Shown here piece after piece: positions 22,462-31,704 of a DNA stretch of 64,000 nucleotides (its first letter is position 1; every line of letters begins with the position of its first letter). The translations under genes were made by a program, and so were the position numbers. This stretch comes from Cyanophora paradoxa (Eukaryota > Glaucocystophyceae > Cyanophorales > Cyanophoraceae), in NCBI GenBank assembly GCA_004431415.1, contig QPMI01000461.1, positions 1 through 64,000 of the forward strand. The letters run 5' to 3'. The notes under the pieces are model-generated. The model did not search any database. It was not told the DNA's origin and saw only the letters and a program-made list of their open reading frames with translations.

Positions 22462-23587
22462 CTAGCTAGCACTATACGTCGCCATTGAGCGGATGTTTTC
22501 CAGAGCAATCATGGCTCGCATTCGCGACAGGTAGTTCGAGGCCTGCGCTCGTTCTCCGGATCCCCGCGGGAACTGGTCGCCCGCGAGGTAGAAGAAATCA
22601 CCCGGTGATGGTCCCTGAGGTTTCGATGTCTGTGCACATGCACGCGCACGCGTGAATTCGCGGATCCGGAAGCCGCATCAGAAATCATCGTCAGACGCAA
22701 AGAAAGCTTGCACCGGCCGCTCGAATCCACTGGTTTCTGGGTTGAACCAATACAGCGCTACATTGTTTTTCGGTACGAGAAACTCGCTGCACGCCCGCGC
22801 CAGCAGCGCGTCCGGCCACGACCCCGAATCCGGATCATTGACTTGCACAAGATCTGCACAGGCCCATTAATTCTGTAAGAAATGTCTCTGAAACGGGATA
22901 AATGGGCACCTGACATAATTCTCCAATCGTCCGCTACAACATGCACCGCTACGGAGCTGTTTCCTTCATTAATATTCTCGACTGGTGGCGTCGCGCGCAG
23001 ACAAAGGAGTCCGCGCGTGTCGAGCGGTGGCGGCACGAGCGAAGTTATATCTAGAGCATCGCTGTTCTGCGTCGCTGCCGTCGCTGGTGCCTTTGAGAAA
23101 CGGGCGGCCAATCTTGCCAGGTATCGTGCGGGCTCCGCTCCCGGCGGAAATTGGTCGCCCGTGAGGTAGAAGAGATCGCCTGGAGATGGTCCCTGTGGTT
23201 TCGATGTCTGTGCGCATGCACGCGCACGCGTGAATTCGCGGAAGCCGCATCAGAAATCATCGTCAGACGCAAGGAACTTTCGCACCGGCCGCTCGAATCC
23301 ATTGGTTTCTGGGTTGTACCAATACAGCGCTACATTGGATTTGGGCACGAAATACTCACGGCACACATCGGCCACTAACGCTTCCGGCCACGACTCCGAA
23401 ACATTGATCGTGAATCGCACAGCCATGCCTCGCACAGGAACTGCACAGGGGTTTTCTATGGTATGGCATCCTGGTCGCAAAAGCGACAAGTACCTTGCGT
23501 CTCTTCAGGGTCCTGGATGCCCCACGGGTAGTACCGCAAGTCCGCGAAAACGCTCACCTCGACGGAGCGGTTTGGCTCCGCCGACAT
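22462..23587 (-). CDS. Two-domain member of the H3-tail family (copies G+H), no tail
   Basis: ATG 23587 (MSAEPNRSVEVSVFADLRYY) begins directly in the family domain with no H3-like tail. Five exons can be read: 23587-23494, 23440-23286, 23207-22910, 22853-22714 and 22629-22462, with introns of 53, 78, 56 and 84 nt at the family positions. Exon 3 carries the end of the first domain (TSKPQGPSPGDLFYL) and runs in frame into a second domain (SSVAVHVVADDWRIMS). The predicted protein of 284 residues is an internal tandem duplication. All junction phases agree. The domain is diverged from copies A-F (ALYWYNPETNGFERP). Function unknown. Confidence 0.6.
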
Positions 23588-23666
23588 CGCAGTAGCGATC
23601 GCCGAGACCGCCGCGCCTGAAGAAGCAGCCGACTGCCTACTCCGCTGTCGGAGCTGCCCCGCGCGA

Positions 23667-24165
23667 GAGACGCTCCTGTCAAGGGAGGCCGCACGGACGC
23701 ACGCGCAAGGCCGCTATGGGTGCGGAAAGAAGGCCTCCGGCGCACCTTTTCGAGCGCCACGTGCCACGCTTCCACGCCGACAGCACTTTGACCGCTTGCC
23801 ACGCCGACAGCACTTGGACGCTAGCAGAACACAGCTCCAGATCCTGCGCTCCGGAAACCGCGACTTCGCCCCGGCAAGTTTGCCCCGGCGACTTTGCCCC
23901 GGCGACTTTGCCCGGGGGGAACTACTCGCAGGGGGGTACCCGTCCGACCACCGCACCAGCAAGGCTCCAACGGCGGCACCCGGCGGTCGGAGAACTAGCT
24001 AGAGCACGCGATCTAGCTAGCTAGAGGCGTTAGCACCGCCGGCTACCTCGGCGGCGCTCGGTCTGAGCGTTCGGTACGCAACCATTGGCAGCCATCGGTC
24101 TCAAGAGCACCGATGTGGCAGCCGTACTTCGGTTGTAACGTAGCTGAAATCAATGCTTACCGCAT
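23667..24165. repeat. Duplicated upstream block, copy 3, orphaned
   Basis: About 500 bp matching 20986-21482, up to and including ATGCTTACCGCAT at the start of copy F, after which similarity ends. The promoter-side block and first codons of copy F were thus duplicated without the rest of the gene. It faces plus, away from the minus-strand two-domain gene. Confidence 0.7.
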
Positions 24166-24515
24166 TCAAAGCGCTGTGCGCTGCGCCCCAGCTCATAATG
24201 GTCGGGCCTGGGTGAAGTTGGCCGAGGTCGGGCCGCCCAACAACCTCCCCTTAAAAGCTGCAAATCGTCTCTAAACGACCTTTTAGAACACTTGAACCAG
24301 TCAAGGCAGCCCGCATGCGTCGCTCTCTTGACGAGTTGTGCTCGCATCCACGACGGACCACAGAAGCTACCGGGCCATCGGCGCTCAATGGATCCCATGC
24401 ACTTATGCCTAGCTAAGCACATTTAGCACGGCAGCAGTGCTCCCCCGCGCGGCTTTCCTAGGTGGGGTAAAGACAGGTGTGGTAAAGTCAGCCCTAAGTG
24501 AGTGAAGTTGCAAGT
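24166..24515. other. Spacer, nothing recognised
   Basis: No gene, RNA or repeat is recognised between the orphaned block and the next minus-strand coding exons. Confidence 0.4.
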
Positions 24516-25480
24516 TTACCATGTGGTAAACTTAATTCCTGGCTCCCAGTGTTCGTCCGGCCAAACGCCAGAACCGACAGCAAGAGTGCGCTGATAAGGA
24601 CTCTTGAAAGGGGGGAAAACCTTGCACGCCTTGCAAGGGAGTCTGATTTCGTTATATTCCATAAAGATTGTTCGACAGTCCTGTCCGCGAGAAATCCAGC
24701 TGGCGCAATCCGCAGGGGTCATCGTTGGGAACAACTTCCCGAACATGCTTCGTGTTGACCGGTCTTGAATACGTGTTTGGAATCGGGAATTCGCAACTAT
24801 GTCTTTCGAGTGCGCAGAAGAAGGTGAAAACGTTGAGCCGTCACCAAATGCAGGGGAATCCGGATTGAGAAGAATTACGTCATCATCAGCTTGTTTCTTT
24901 GGAGGAGTCGAGCACCTGGAATTCGGGTCCAAATTACCGGCAGTGATCGACAATTCACGATGCTCAAGCTCACCCTTTGCCCGCGTTCTCGGACAGTAAC
25001 GGCACTTCGCCAGTTGCCTCAGTCGAAAGATTTGCAACGACGTCGAAATCGGGGTTTGAGTATACATCGTCATCGCTCAAAAGAGCAGCAGAAGCTCTTG
25101 CCCTGGGCAAATCATTTCCAATTCTGCACACACGATAGCCTGAGCGAGCGTTGATAGCAACAGAAACAAAAATCCACACCCGGTGCCATCGCTGTCGACT
25201 GTCAGCGTGACAGCGGCGGGCAAGGCCGGTCTGGTGACTTCAGACATCGTATCGGCCAGCGACATTACCTCGCTATCAACGTCATTGCCAGTTGATGCCT
25301 GTTGCGGACGAAACGGGAATAGCTGCAAAGCTTTGGCGACACTCTCCTTGAGCATTCTGAAGGCCATTGCTGACGAAAGGCCTACGTATACCGGGCTGAA
25401 GAGGTGTTGGGCTGACTTCAATGTGGCGGGAAGAGTGGCGCATACTGATCGATACCCCCCGCAAGCAGTTGGACCCCCCC
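24516..25480 (-). CDS. Hypothetical host protein, several exons
   Basis: Minus-strand coding-like segments occur at about 25180-25440 (VYVGLSSAMAFRMLKESV ... DVDSEVMSLADTMSEVTRP), 24970-25070 (NPDFDVVANLSTEATGEVPLL), 24820-24960 and 24516-24760 (FMEYNEIRLPCKACKVFPPF, ending GIKFTTW at 24516). A stop-free chain needs at least two introns, which I could not fix. A long C run at about 25471-25490 interrupts the 5' side and may be a sequencing-difficult tract. No family recognised. Confidence 0.35.
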
Positions 25481-25870
25481 CCCCCCCCCCGCCCTCCCCC
25501 CCTCTTTGCGAGTTTTTCGACGCGTACAAGAACAACCCGAAGATGAAGCAGGCCTAAGCCGACGTCTTCATGTGGTGCGTGCAGCAGGCCAAGAAAGTTA
25601 CAGTTATTTCGCATCAGATGCACTCGCATGCACATATTCCAAAGCTATTTCGTCCATATCGCGGTCGTTGTAGTCATACAAAACTTCTTCTCCTTCGTTG
25701 ATGTCGCGCAATGCGAAGAATGCGATGCCAAGTTCGCCGTTTGCTGGACTCGAGACGTTCGTGGATACCACTCTGCGTTGTCATGATTAGTCAGCACCCG
25801 AACACAACAGGCTTAGTGAAGCAAACGAACAAAGGAATAAGATTTGCCGATCCCTTCGGACCGTGATTAA

Positions 25871-27045
25871 TTATTCTAGCAAGACCATTCCCTGTTGTCG
25901 CATCGAGGCTGCGTACGGTTCGAAACTGCGCCTCTCAAGAGACCAAAAGCATAAGAAACGCACGCAAAGTGGCGAGAACCGATTGTAAATTCGTAAAGAT
26001 AATAGTGGCCGCCACGTTGCTGCAGTTTCTTTCGTAATGTGTTTATGCTTGCAAGACCACGAACGAGGTGGCCTCGATAGACAGAAATGAGCTTCACGCA
26101 GCAGTGAGTAGAGCGTTTTTTTTGTATAAATCTCTGAGCAAGAAGAATGCGCAACTGTTCCAATTACGATACGCTTGGCTGCAATTGCACCCATTCCCTT
26201 TGGAGGTCCGAAATTGCAAGGGCGCAACAAATCTGATTCGTATCGGGAGAGTGCCTCCTCTCCAGCTGCGATGAGGTTTCGGGCAGCTTGGAGCATCTCT
26301 CTACTGATGGTGAGGACGACCGAGTTGACGAGTGTTGGAATCGAACGAGAATTGCGTGTTCGGGAAGCCTCCTCTTCGAGGAGTTTGCGGTATTTGCTTG
26401 CGAGTCGAGGTGGAAGATCCGGTGGCCGCCAGAATGTCAAATCTGCCTGAGCGTTCCGTGCGATAAAAAGCTTAACTTGTACCGATGCATTAAGGTGCCG
26501 ATGATACAAAATGACATGAAGACGTGCAAGAGCGTCTTTAGCGGTCTTCGTATTCCCCAGCTGTGCTCGGCTGTTGTGCATGTAGAAGGAGACGAAGCGA
26601 TCGGGATTCTTTTCCAAAACGCAGTAAAATACTCAACACACGATACGTTCAGCGTCTGCAAAATATGAACGGTCAGCCATTATATGTATAGGTAAATGAC
26701 TTCATTTCGGAAAGAACCTCGTCATTCTCTCCGGCATTGAATCCAATGCAACTAGGCATTGATTCAATGAGATCGACGAGTTTCTTGAAAGCTGAAATGG
26801 AGATTTTCCAGCCATGTGCTAGAATAACTTTTGTCACATCGTTGCCCTTGAATGCTTCGTATAAATCGACGACCTTCACGAGCGCAAGTTTCAGAAGAAC
26901 GCGGCATCTTCATCTGCATGCCTACCTCTGTGTCTTGTACGGGATGAGATTTATTGACGAGTTTCAGGATTTCAGGGAACTTTCTTGACTCTCGTGCATC
27001 GGTTATCATTTGTGAAAGCTCTTTGTTCAGTCGAGTGTTTCGCAC
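25871..27045 (-). CDS. Hypothetical host protein, several exons
   Basis: Exon-like segments on the minus strand: around 26950-27045 (RLNKELSQMITDARESRKFPE), 26690-26890 (VVDLYEAFKGNDVTKVILAHG) and 26160-26620 (KTAKDALARLHVILYHRHLN ... ALSRYESDLLRPCNFGPPKG). GT/AG pairs allow them to be joined, but frames were not fully closed. Helical composition, no known domain seen. It may be continuous with the segments at 24.5-25.5 kb. Confidence 0.35.
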
Positions 27046-27143
27046 GGGACGACATCGGGTGTCTGCTTGTTGTAATTAGAATACGCAAGTAACATGCACT
27101 AGAAGCTTCTAGGTCTAACTATAATCAGCGGGCTTCGGCGGGA

Positions 27144-28949
27144 TCACTGATCTACTTTGCTGCTAGCCTTTGCCCCTTTTGTTTTGCCGCTAGCGCTGCG
27201 GCGTCGGCCGCGGCCTCTGCCGCGGCCTCTGCCGCGGCCTCTGCCGCGGCCTCTGCCGCGGCCTCTGCCGGTTGATTCTTCGCTGGACAATTCGGTCGCA
27301 GCATCACGAGCCAGCTCACGCTTCTCTGAGACCGAAGCATGCTCGCCGCCCTCCTCGCCTTGCTCGCCGCCCTCCTCGCCTTGCTCGCCGCCCTCCTCGC
27401 CTTGCTCGCCGCCCTCCTCGCCTTGCTCGCCGCCCTCCTCGCCTTGCTCGCCGCCCTCCACGCCCTCCAGCATTGGACCTTTAAAAAAAGGTAATGTTTT
27501 CAAGCCCGATAAAGATGCGAATGCGAATATGAACGCCCACCTTTCTTATCGGCTTTTTCCGTTCTCCTCCTCTTGAGCTCCCTATCATCTTCATCTGCGG
27601 GAATAGCATCGTTCAGTTGTAGCGCCGCGATTAGCGGAGCTAAATAAGAAGATGAACCGGCAGAATCCGGAGCTGCCGTGATAGTGAGCATTTGACTATC
27701 AGGTCCGTTCAAATTTTGGCAGGGCAAGGACCTGATTTGGAAATCGAGCTCGGGCCGGCCACGGGGGCAGGAACCTGCGAAGACTTCTTGACCCATTCGT
27801 CCAGTTCCTTCCGGTCGAAAAAACGTCTTTTGAATGTGTCTGGTCCTGATGAGCGAAAAATCTGGTTAAAGCCTCCGAATTGGAGTTCAGCGAAGAGCTC
27901 ACCAAGAGCTTGAAGTTGATCCTCGAAGTATTTGGGTTCGAGGAAATAAGCAGGGCGGTCTTCCGAGCTGAACTTCGCATCTTGCTTCGGAAGGAGATCA
28001 TCAGCTTCTTTGAGCTCGTCGAGAGTCCAGAAGCCCACTGCAATAAAAGAATCATATAATTGTTAGCAAAAGTTTGGAAACCTCTAGAGAATTGCATGTT
28101 ATCAAGCAAACGAACCGTGAAACGAAGGCTTGATTGCGTTCAACGAGTCCACAACCTCGCGTTCTGCACGAGAGAGCTTTCCGCCAAGCATGCTCTTGCG
28201 GACGAGTGGATGGTATCCGACCGCGCCGAATATCACATCAATGTTTGGCTGGTCTGGAACACCGAATTGGGTTTCTGGTTCGTCGTCTTCTTCCGCATCC
28301 TCGCGACCGATGGCAAGCTGCGGCACGAGCACTCGTGTGATGCGGCCGAACAAGGCGCTTGATATTGCCCATCTGCGCGTGCGTTATTTTAGATTGTCGA
28401 AGTGATTGAAGGCATGCGTAATGGCGCACTTGCCGAAGGCATGAAGAATCTCTGTAGCGAGAGGCCCATCAAAGAATCGATTTTCTTTGAACATGTTCAT
28501 CTGCACGATTTCACCGGATTGCATGAACTTTGTAGAGCTGTAGGTCCATGGCCAGTCAAGAAAAACAAAGCCTGGCAAGGACGCAAATGTGCGTACACCA
28601 TCCTTATGCACAGGCGATACATAAGCCGAGCCTTCGACATCTTCTCGCCACGCTTCGCGTGGCGGGTGTGGATAACCGTAATCTGCGTCTCGGCATTTTC
28701 ATCCCTGTAGCGGTGTCACCGGACGCAACAGGACATGTTAAGTAGAGAAGGCGCACAGCGCGTTGTGGACAACAAGGGCCTGCGGACACGTCTGGAAAAT
28801 TTCTTTGGCAAGGCCCATGCAATGCTCACACTCCTCGAACGAAACCATGTGTTCTTTGTGCTTGTGTTTGGAAATCTGCTTGATCTTCGTGTTCGCCTCT
28901 CGCATATCATAAGCGGCGAAGCCATAGTACATGGCGTTGTAGTCCTCTT
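27144..28949 (-). CDS. 3' part of host gene interrupted by the virus
   Basis: Minus-strand exons continue the frame that breaks at the element: from the target duplication, EEDYNAMYYGFAAYDMREAN, later WPWTYSSTKFMQSGEIVQMN, KLSRAEREVVDSLNAIKPSF, GFWTLDELKEADDLLPKQ and ELKRRRTEKADKK. The last exon holds a Gly-Glu-Gln repeat (GGEQGEE, five units, coded by a simple DNA repeat) and an Arg-Gly run, then KTKGAKASSKVDQ and a stop at 27144. RG-rich tails often bind RNA, but no family is recognised. Several introns are inferred, for example a 60-nt one ending TTTTTTTAAAG near 27480. Confidence 0.5.
28944..28949. other. Left target-site duplication CCTCTT
   Basis: CCTCTT directly precedes the left inverted repeat and is repeated directly after the right one (56639-56644). 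Six base pairs is the size usual for Maverick/Polinton integrases. Confidence 0.85.
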
Positions 28950-29020
28950 ACACATAAAGAAAAACAAATATTTAACCCTCGCGTTCCGCTCAGGTTAAAT
29001 ATTTGTTTTTCTTTATGTGT
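28950..29020. other. Left terminal hairpin
   Basis: Arms of 28 nt (28950-28977 and 28993-29020) are exact reverse complements around a 15-nt loop containing GCGTTCCGC. The extreme end thus folds back on itself in addition to pairing with the other terminus. It may serve as a terminal replication or integrase recognition structure; this is an inference. Confidence 0.85.
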
Positions 29021-29530
29021 TTTTATACATAAATATATATGAATTTAACATGAATTTATACATAATTTATATATTTTTAACATGATTTAATACAAATTTA
29101 TATGTAAATATCGATATATATATGATGTAATTAATGTACAATTCGATATGATCATGATATGTACAATGTAAAAATGATATAGTCATGATATGTTCCATGT
29201 TAATCGATATATTTAATTAATTAATTGCGTGATTCATTTAATGATAAGGTGGGGCGGTGGGGTCTGGTTGGGTCTGTTTTTGGAATTGCTATATTTTTCT
29301 TGGCGTTCTAAATTTTTCTGAAAAGTGACCCCACCACACCCCACCACCCCACCCTATCGATTAATTTATATTTCCACACCTAATTATATGTTAATTTCAT
29401 TCTAATATATATCAATTTGAAAAGTGGGAATGCTATAATTTATGGTAATGGTGGGGTGTATGGTGGGGTGTAATTTGTTACGGAATCAGTGCGGGAATCT
29501 CTACGATATCGAAGCCGTAATTAACATGTA

Positions 29531-29655
29531 AATACCGTTAGATCTGTACAGGTTGGGTGTTAATACCGTTAGATCTTTACAGGGTTGGGTGTAAATACCG
29601 TTAGATCTGTACAGGTTGGGTGTTAATACCGTTAGATCTGTGGTTGGGTGTAATC
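29531..29655. repeat. Direct repeats of about 31 bp in the left TIR
   Basis: Four copies of TACCGTTAGATCTGTACAGG followed by TTGGGTGTTAA-type sequence, the last one shortened. The mirror copy lies at 55940-56062. Confidence 0.85.
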
Positions 29656-29932
29656 TCTCTGGTATCATATATTTATCGATGCGGTGGGGCGGTGGGGTCT
29701 GGTGGGGCATGTTTTGAAGATTCATTATATTTTGGGATCCGCTCAAAATTTTCTTGAAATTTGACCCCACCACACCCCACCACCCCACCCTATCCATTAA
29801 TTCATACATCACACACTTATTTATATGGTAATTTCAATCTAATATATAGCAATTTGAAAAGTGGGAATGCTATAAATTATGGTAACGGTGGGGTGTAGGG
29901 TGGGGTGTCATTCCTTACTGATTCACGTAAGA

Positions 29933-30052
29933 TTAACTCGGAAACCGCGCTACTCTATGCTTCTCCGCTCTCTCCAAACCGCTAAACATACACGTTACCC
30001 TCTCTTCTATCATCTCCTTTATTACTGATGTCTTACGCTCCGCTTCCGTACC
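29933..30052 (-). pseudogene. Truncated 3' end of the decarboxylase gene in the left TIR
   Basis: Because the right TIR begins inside the S-adenosylmethionine decarboxylase gene, the left TIR holds its last 39 codons and stop in mirror orientation, without a start. It lacks the catalytic part and is a by-product of TIR growth. Confidence 0.85.
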
Positions 30053-30137
30053 CTTACCATCAATCGTGCGAAATTCAAAAAGTCCCGTGAGCAACCGAAA
30101 ATGATTTAAACGGAACGCGATACATTGGGGTAAGAAG

Positions 30138-30152
30138 AAAATATTTTCTCTG
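30138..30152 (+). promoter_or_regulatory. Candidate promoter motif AAAATATTTTCTCTG
   Basis: This 15-mer lies 21 bp before the ATG of the gene at 30174 and is repeated exactly at 36219-36233, 12 bp before the ATG of the primase-helicase. It is palindromic at its core (AAAATATTTT). A shared class of promoter, perhaps early, is inferred. Confidence 0.5.
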
Positions 30153-30173
30153 TTTCAGATAAGTAAGGATCAA

Positions 30174-30785
30174 ATGGCGGTTAATATTAATACGGATCGC
30201 ATGGATTACATGTTTAATGACCTCCCGATTTTAGATGAGGGTTTCGAGTCGACGTCGTTTCTTGCGGAACTGTTCGATGTCATCTTCTCTATTGATAGTG
30301 AGCGAACGCTTTTCTCCTTTATCAACACTTTCTTCAAACCGGAAGACATTATATCTATTGGTTACTTCATTGAAGAACCGCATAAGATTGTTATTCGTTC
30401 AACTGTTGGGTTTTCCTATGTTAAAATCCATGATTTCTCAATTAAGTATAGCATTGTCGACATTCATCCCGAAGATGAAGGTGGATATCAACAAATTGTG
30501 AATTTCTGGTCTCTTTACCGATGCACTCCGTACTCTCTTAATGATGTTATCAAAACCATAAAGCGCGTACAATCTTTCAGACTTCTATATTTTAAGGTTG
30601 ATCGCAATATGTCCGTTTATTATAAGAAGTTTGAAGAGCATGGATTGAAGATTACACGCCGTGTTACACTGCGGAAATTCTTGAAAGCCAACGGGGCTAA
30701 GTGGAGCCGCACATTTAGAAAGTGGTATATTGAGGAAAACAACCAACTCATCGCTGATATCTTTTCAATCGCTCCCCAACGCTAA
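30174..30785 (+). CDS. Hypothetical viral protein, 203 aa
   Basis: Intact frame starting at ATG 30174, just inside the left TIR, behind the AAAATATTTTCTCTG motif it shares with the primase-helicase. The protein is mixed alpha/beta in composition with a basic C-terminal part (KITRRVTLRKFLKANGAKWS), which could touch nucleic acid. I recognise no family. Its 3' end overlaps that of the convergent capsid gene by 21 bp. Confidence 0.7.
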   Translation: MAVNINTDRMDYMFNDLPILDEGFESTSFLAELFDVIFSIDSERTLFSFINTFFKPEDIISIGYFIEEPHKIVIRSTVGFSYVKIHDFSIKYSIVDIHPEDEGGYQQIVNFWSLYRCTPYSLNDVIKTIKRVQSFRLLYFKVDRNMSVYYKKFEEHGLKITRRVTLRKFLKANGAKWSRTFRKWYIEENNQLIADIFSIAPQR

Positions 30786-31676
30786 AACCTCCAACTGAAA
30801 CGAATTATCTATACCATTCATATCTACGAGATCACCATAATAATCACGAAACTCTACTGTTAACTCTTTAATCACCAAATTACGATCGTTTATTTTTACA
30901 TACTCACTCACTTCTCCGGTGTGATAGATGTATTTCCCGATATCCTGACTTAATTGTAATCGCATTATTGCGCCTTGGTTTTGCGGTTGTGATCGCGGTA
31001 CTATATTATGGTTGGATGCAAATGGTGCGAGTTCTTTGATGTGCATGTATAAATACTGTTCAGCGTTCATATCCGCCATCTTTGGACTAACCGCTTTAAA
31101 CGCCAATGCTAATGGATCTGCTCCTTCAAATGTAATTCCCCACTGTGGGTGATCTGGTGTTATTGGTGTTCTTTCATATGATAAGAAATTTTCAGGTGCA
31201 AATCGCGACCTGTTTCCTTCAATAAAGTGTTGTACGCTTTCTAATAGTTCTGTGGAGCTGAGACCAAGTAATTTTGCGATTCTATTGTTTGCTGCGATGA
31301 GTTCAAAAGGGAAATTACAATAAAACTCCAATTTGTATGTAGTCGGGTTGTAATAAATTTTAAAGTATATTGTTTCGGTAGCATTTGTTTCATAGTTTAA
31401 CCCATAGTTATAAGGATAAGTAACCCCGAAATGCCCTTGATTGATATAACCACTCGGTAACGGGTTTAGTTGCTGATTAATATTAACGCCATTGACATTA
31501 TAACTTATTACTATGTAATCGGTTCCTATCGAATTATAAATGCTGTTCGGAATCTCTGCATATATAACCCGACATTCTTGTGGTCTGGTTATTGGTGTTG
31601 TGAGTGCAACCTTGTAAGAGTTTTCTTTTTGTCCAAACTGTCGATCTCTACTATCGACATTGACAAGTCGAATCAT
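30765..31676 (-). CDS. Penton/minor capsid protein candidate 1
   Basis: The start is placed at ATG 31676 (MIRLVNVDSRDRQFGQKEN) rather than further upstream, because the divergent promoter leaves no room and the N-terminal VDSRDR...NSYKVAL...VIYAEIPNSIYN pattern is typical of minor-capsid or penton-type proteins of Polinton-like viruses and virophages. The product has 303 residues. The remainder has beta-rich features (ISYNVNGVNINQQL; TIYFKIYYNPTTYKLEFYCN). It shares the motif spacing of the divergent neighbour (AEFYNSIPI there, AEIPNSIYN here), so the two are probably paralogues. Assignment is by pattern and neighbourhood, not by search. Confidence 0.65.
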   Translation of the reverse strand: MIRLVNVDSRDRQFGQKENSYKVALTTPITRPQECRVIYAEIPNSIYNSIGTDYIVISYNVNGVNINQQLNPLPSGYINQGHFGVTYPYNYGLNYETNATETIYFKIYYNPTTYKLEFYCNFPFELIAANNRIAKLLGLSSTELLESVQHFIEGNRSRFAPENFLSYERTPITPDHPQWGITFEGADPLALAFKAVSPKMADMNAEQYLYMHIKELAPFASNHNIVPRSQPQNQGAIMRLQLSQDIGKYIYHTGEVSEYVKINDRNLVIKELTVEFRDYYGDLVDMNGIDNSFQLEVLALGSD

Positions 31677-31704
31677 TTTATTATATGAATATAGATTAAA
31701 GAAA
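31677..31704. promoter_or_regulatory. 28-bp divergent promoter between two capsid genes
   Basis: Only 28 bp separate the two ATGs. The stretch is A+T-rich (TTATTATATGAATATAG, then ATTAAAGAAA before the plus-strand ATG; TATAATAAA before the minus-strand one). It must hold both start signals with almost no leader, fitting coordinated expression of the two capsid proteins. Confidence 0.65.

Larger units (their letters stand above)
28950..30052. repeat. Left terminal inverted repeat
   Basis: The 1103 bp match the reverse complement of 55537-56638 almost perfectly; I saw one single-base length difference, in a G/C tract (GGTGGG against GGTGGGG). From the outside in it holds a terminal hairpin (28950-29020), an A+T-rich stretch with ATCGATAT and TCATGATA words, two related blocks with long G/C-rich stems (29243-29358 and 29678-29794), a direct-repeat array (29531-29655), and the 3' end of the decarboxylase gene. 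The long open frame at 29501-29812 is made of these repeats and is not considered a gene. Confidence 0.92.

Noticed and set aside
27181-27480. CRISPR-like regular repeats (GCCGCGGCCTCT and CTCGCCGCCCTCCTCGCCTTG units)
   Set aside because: Units are contiguous without spacers and encode simple peptide repeats in a eukaryotic gene.
27157-27576. Plus-strand frame rich in Pro/Ser/Leu opposite the GGEQGEE repeat
   Set aside because: It is the shadow of the simple repeat coding on the minus strand, where a plausible exon chain exists.
29501-29812. 103-codon open frame, identical in both TIRs (also 55777-56088)
   Set aside because: It is composed of the G/C-rich stem block and the 31-bp direct repeats, with repeated peptide units dictated by the DNA. 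Nothing suggests a protein.
31660-31704. Longer N-termini for the two divergent capsid genes (starts at 31660 and 31778)
   Set aside because: They would make the genes overlap head-to-head and skip the near-leaderless start signals seen on the other viral genes.
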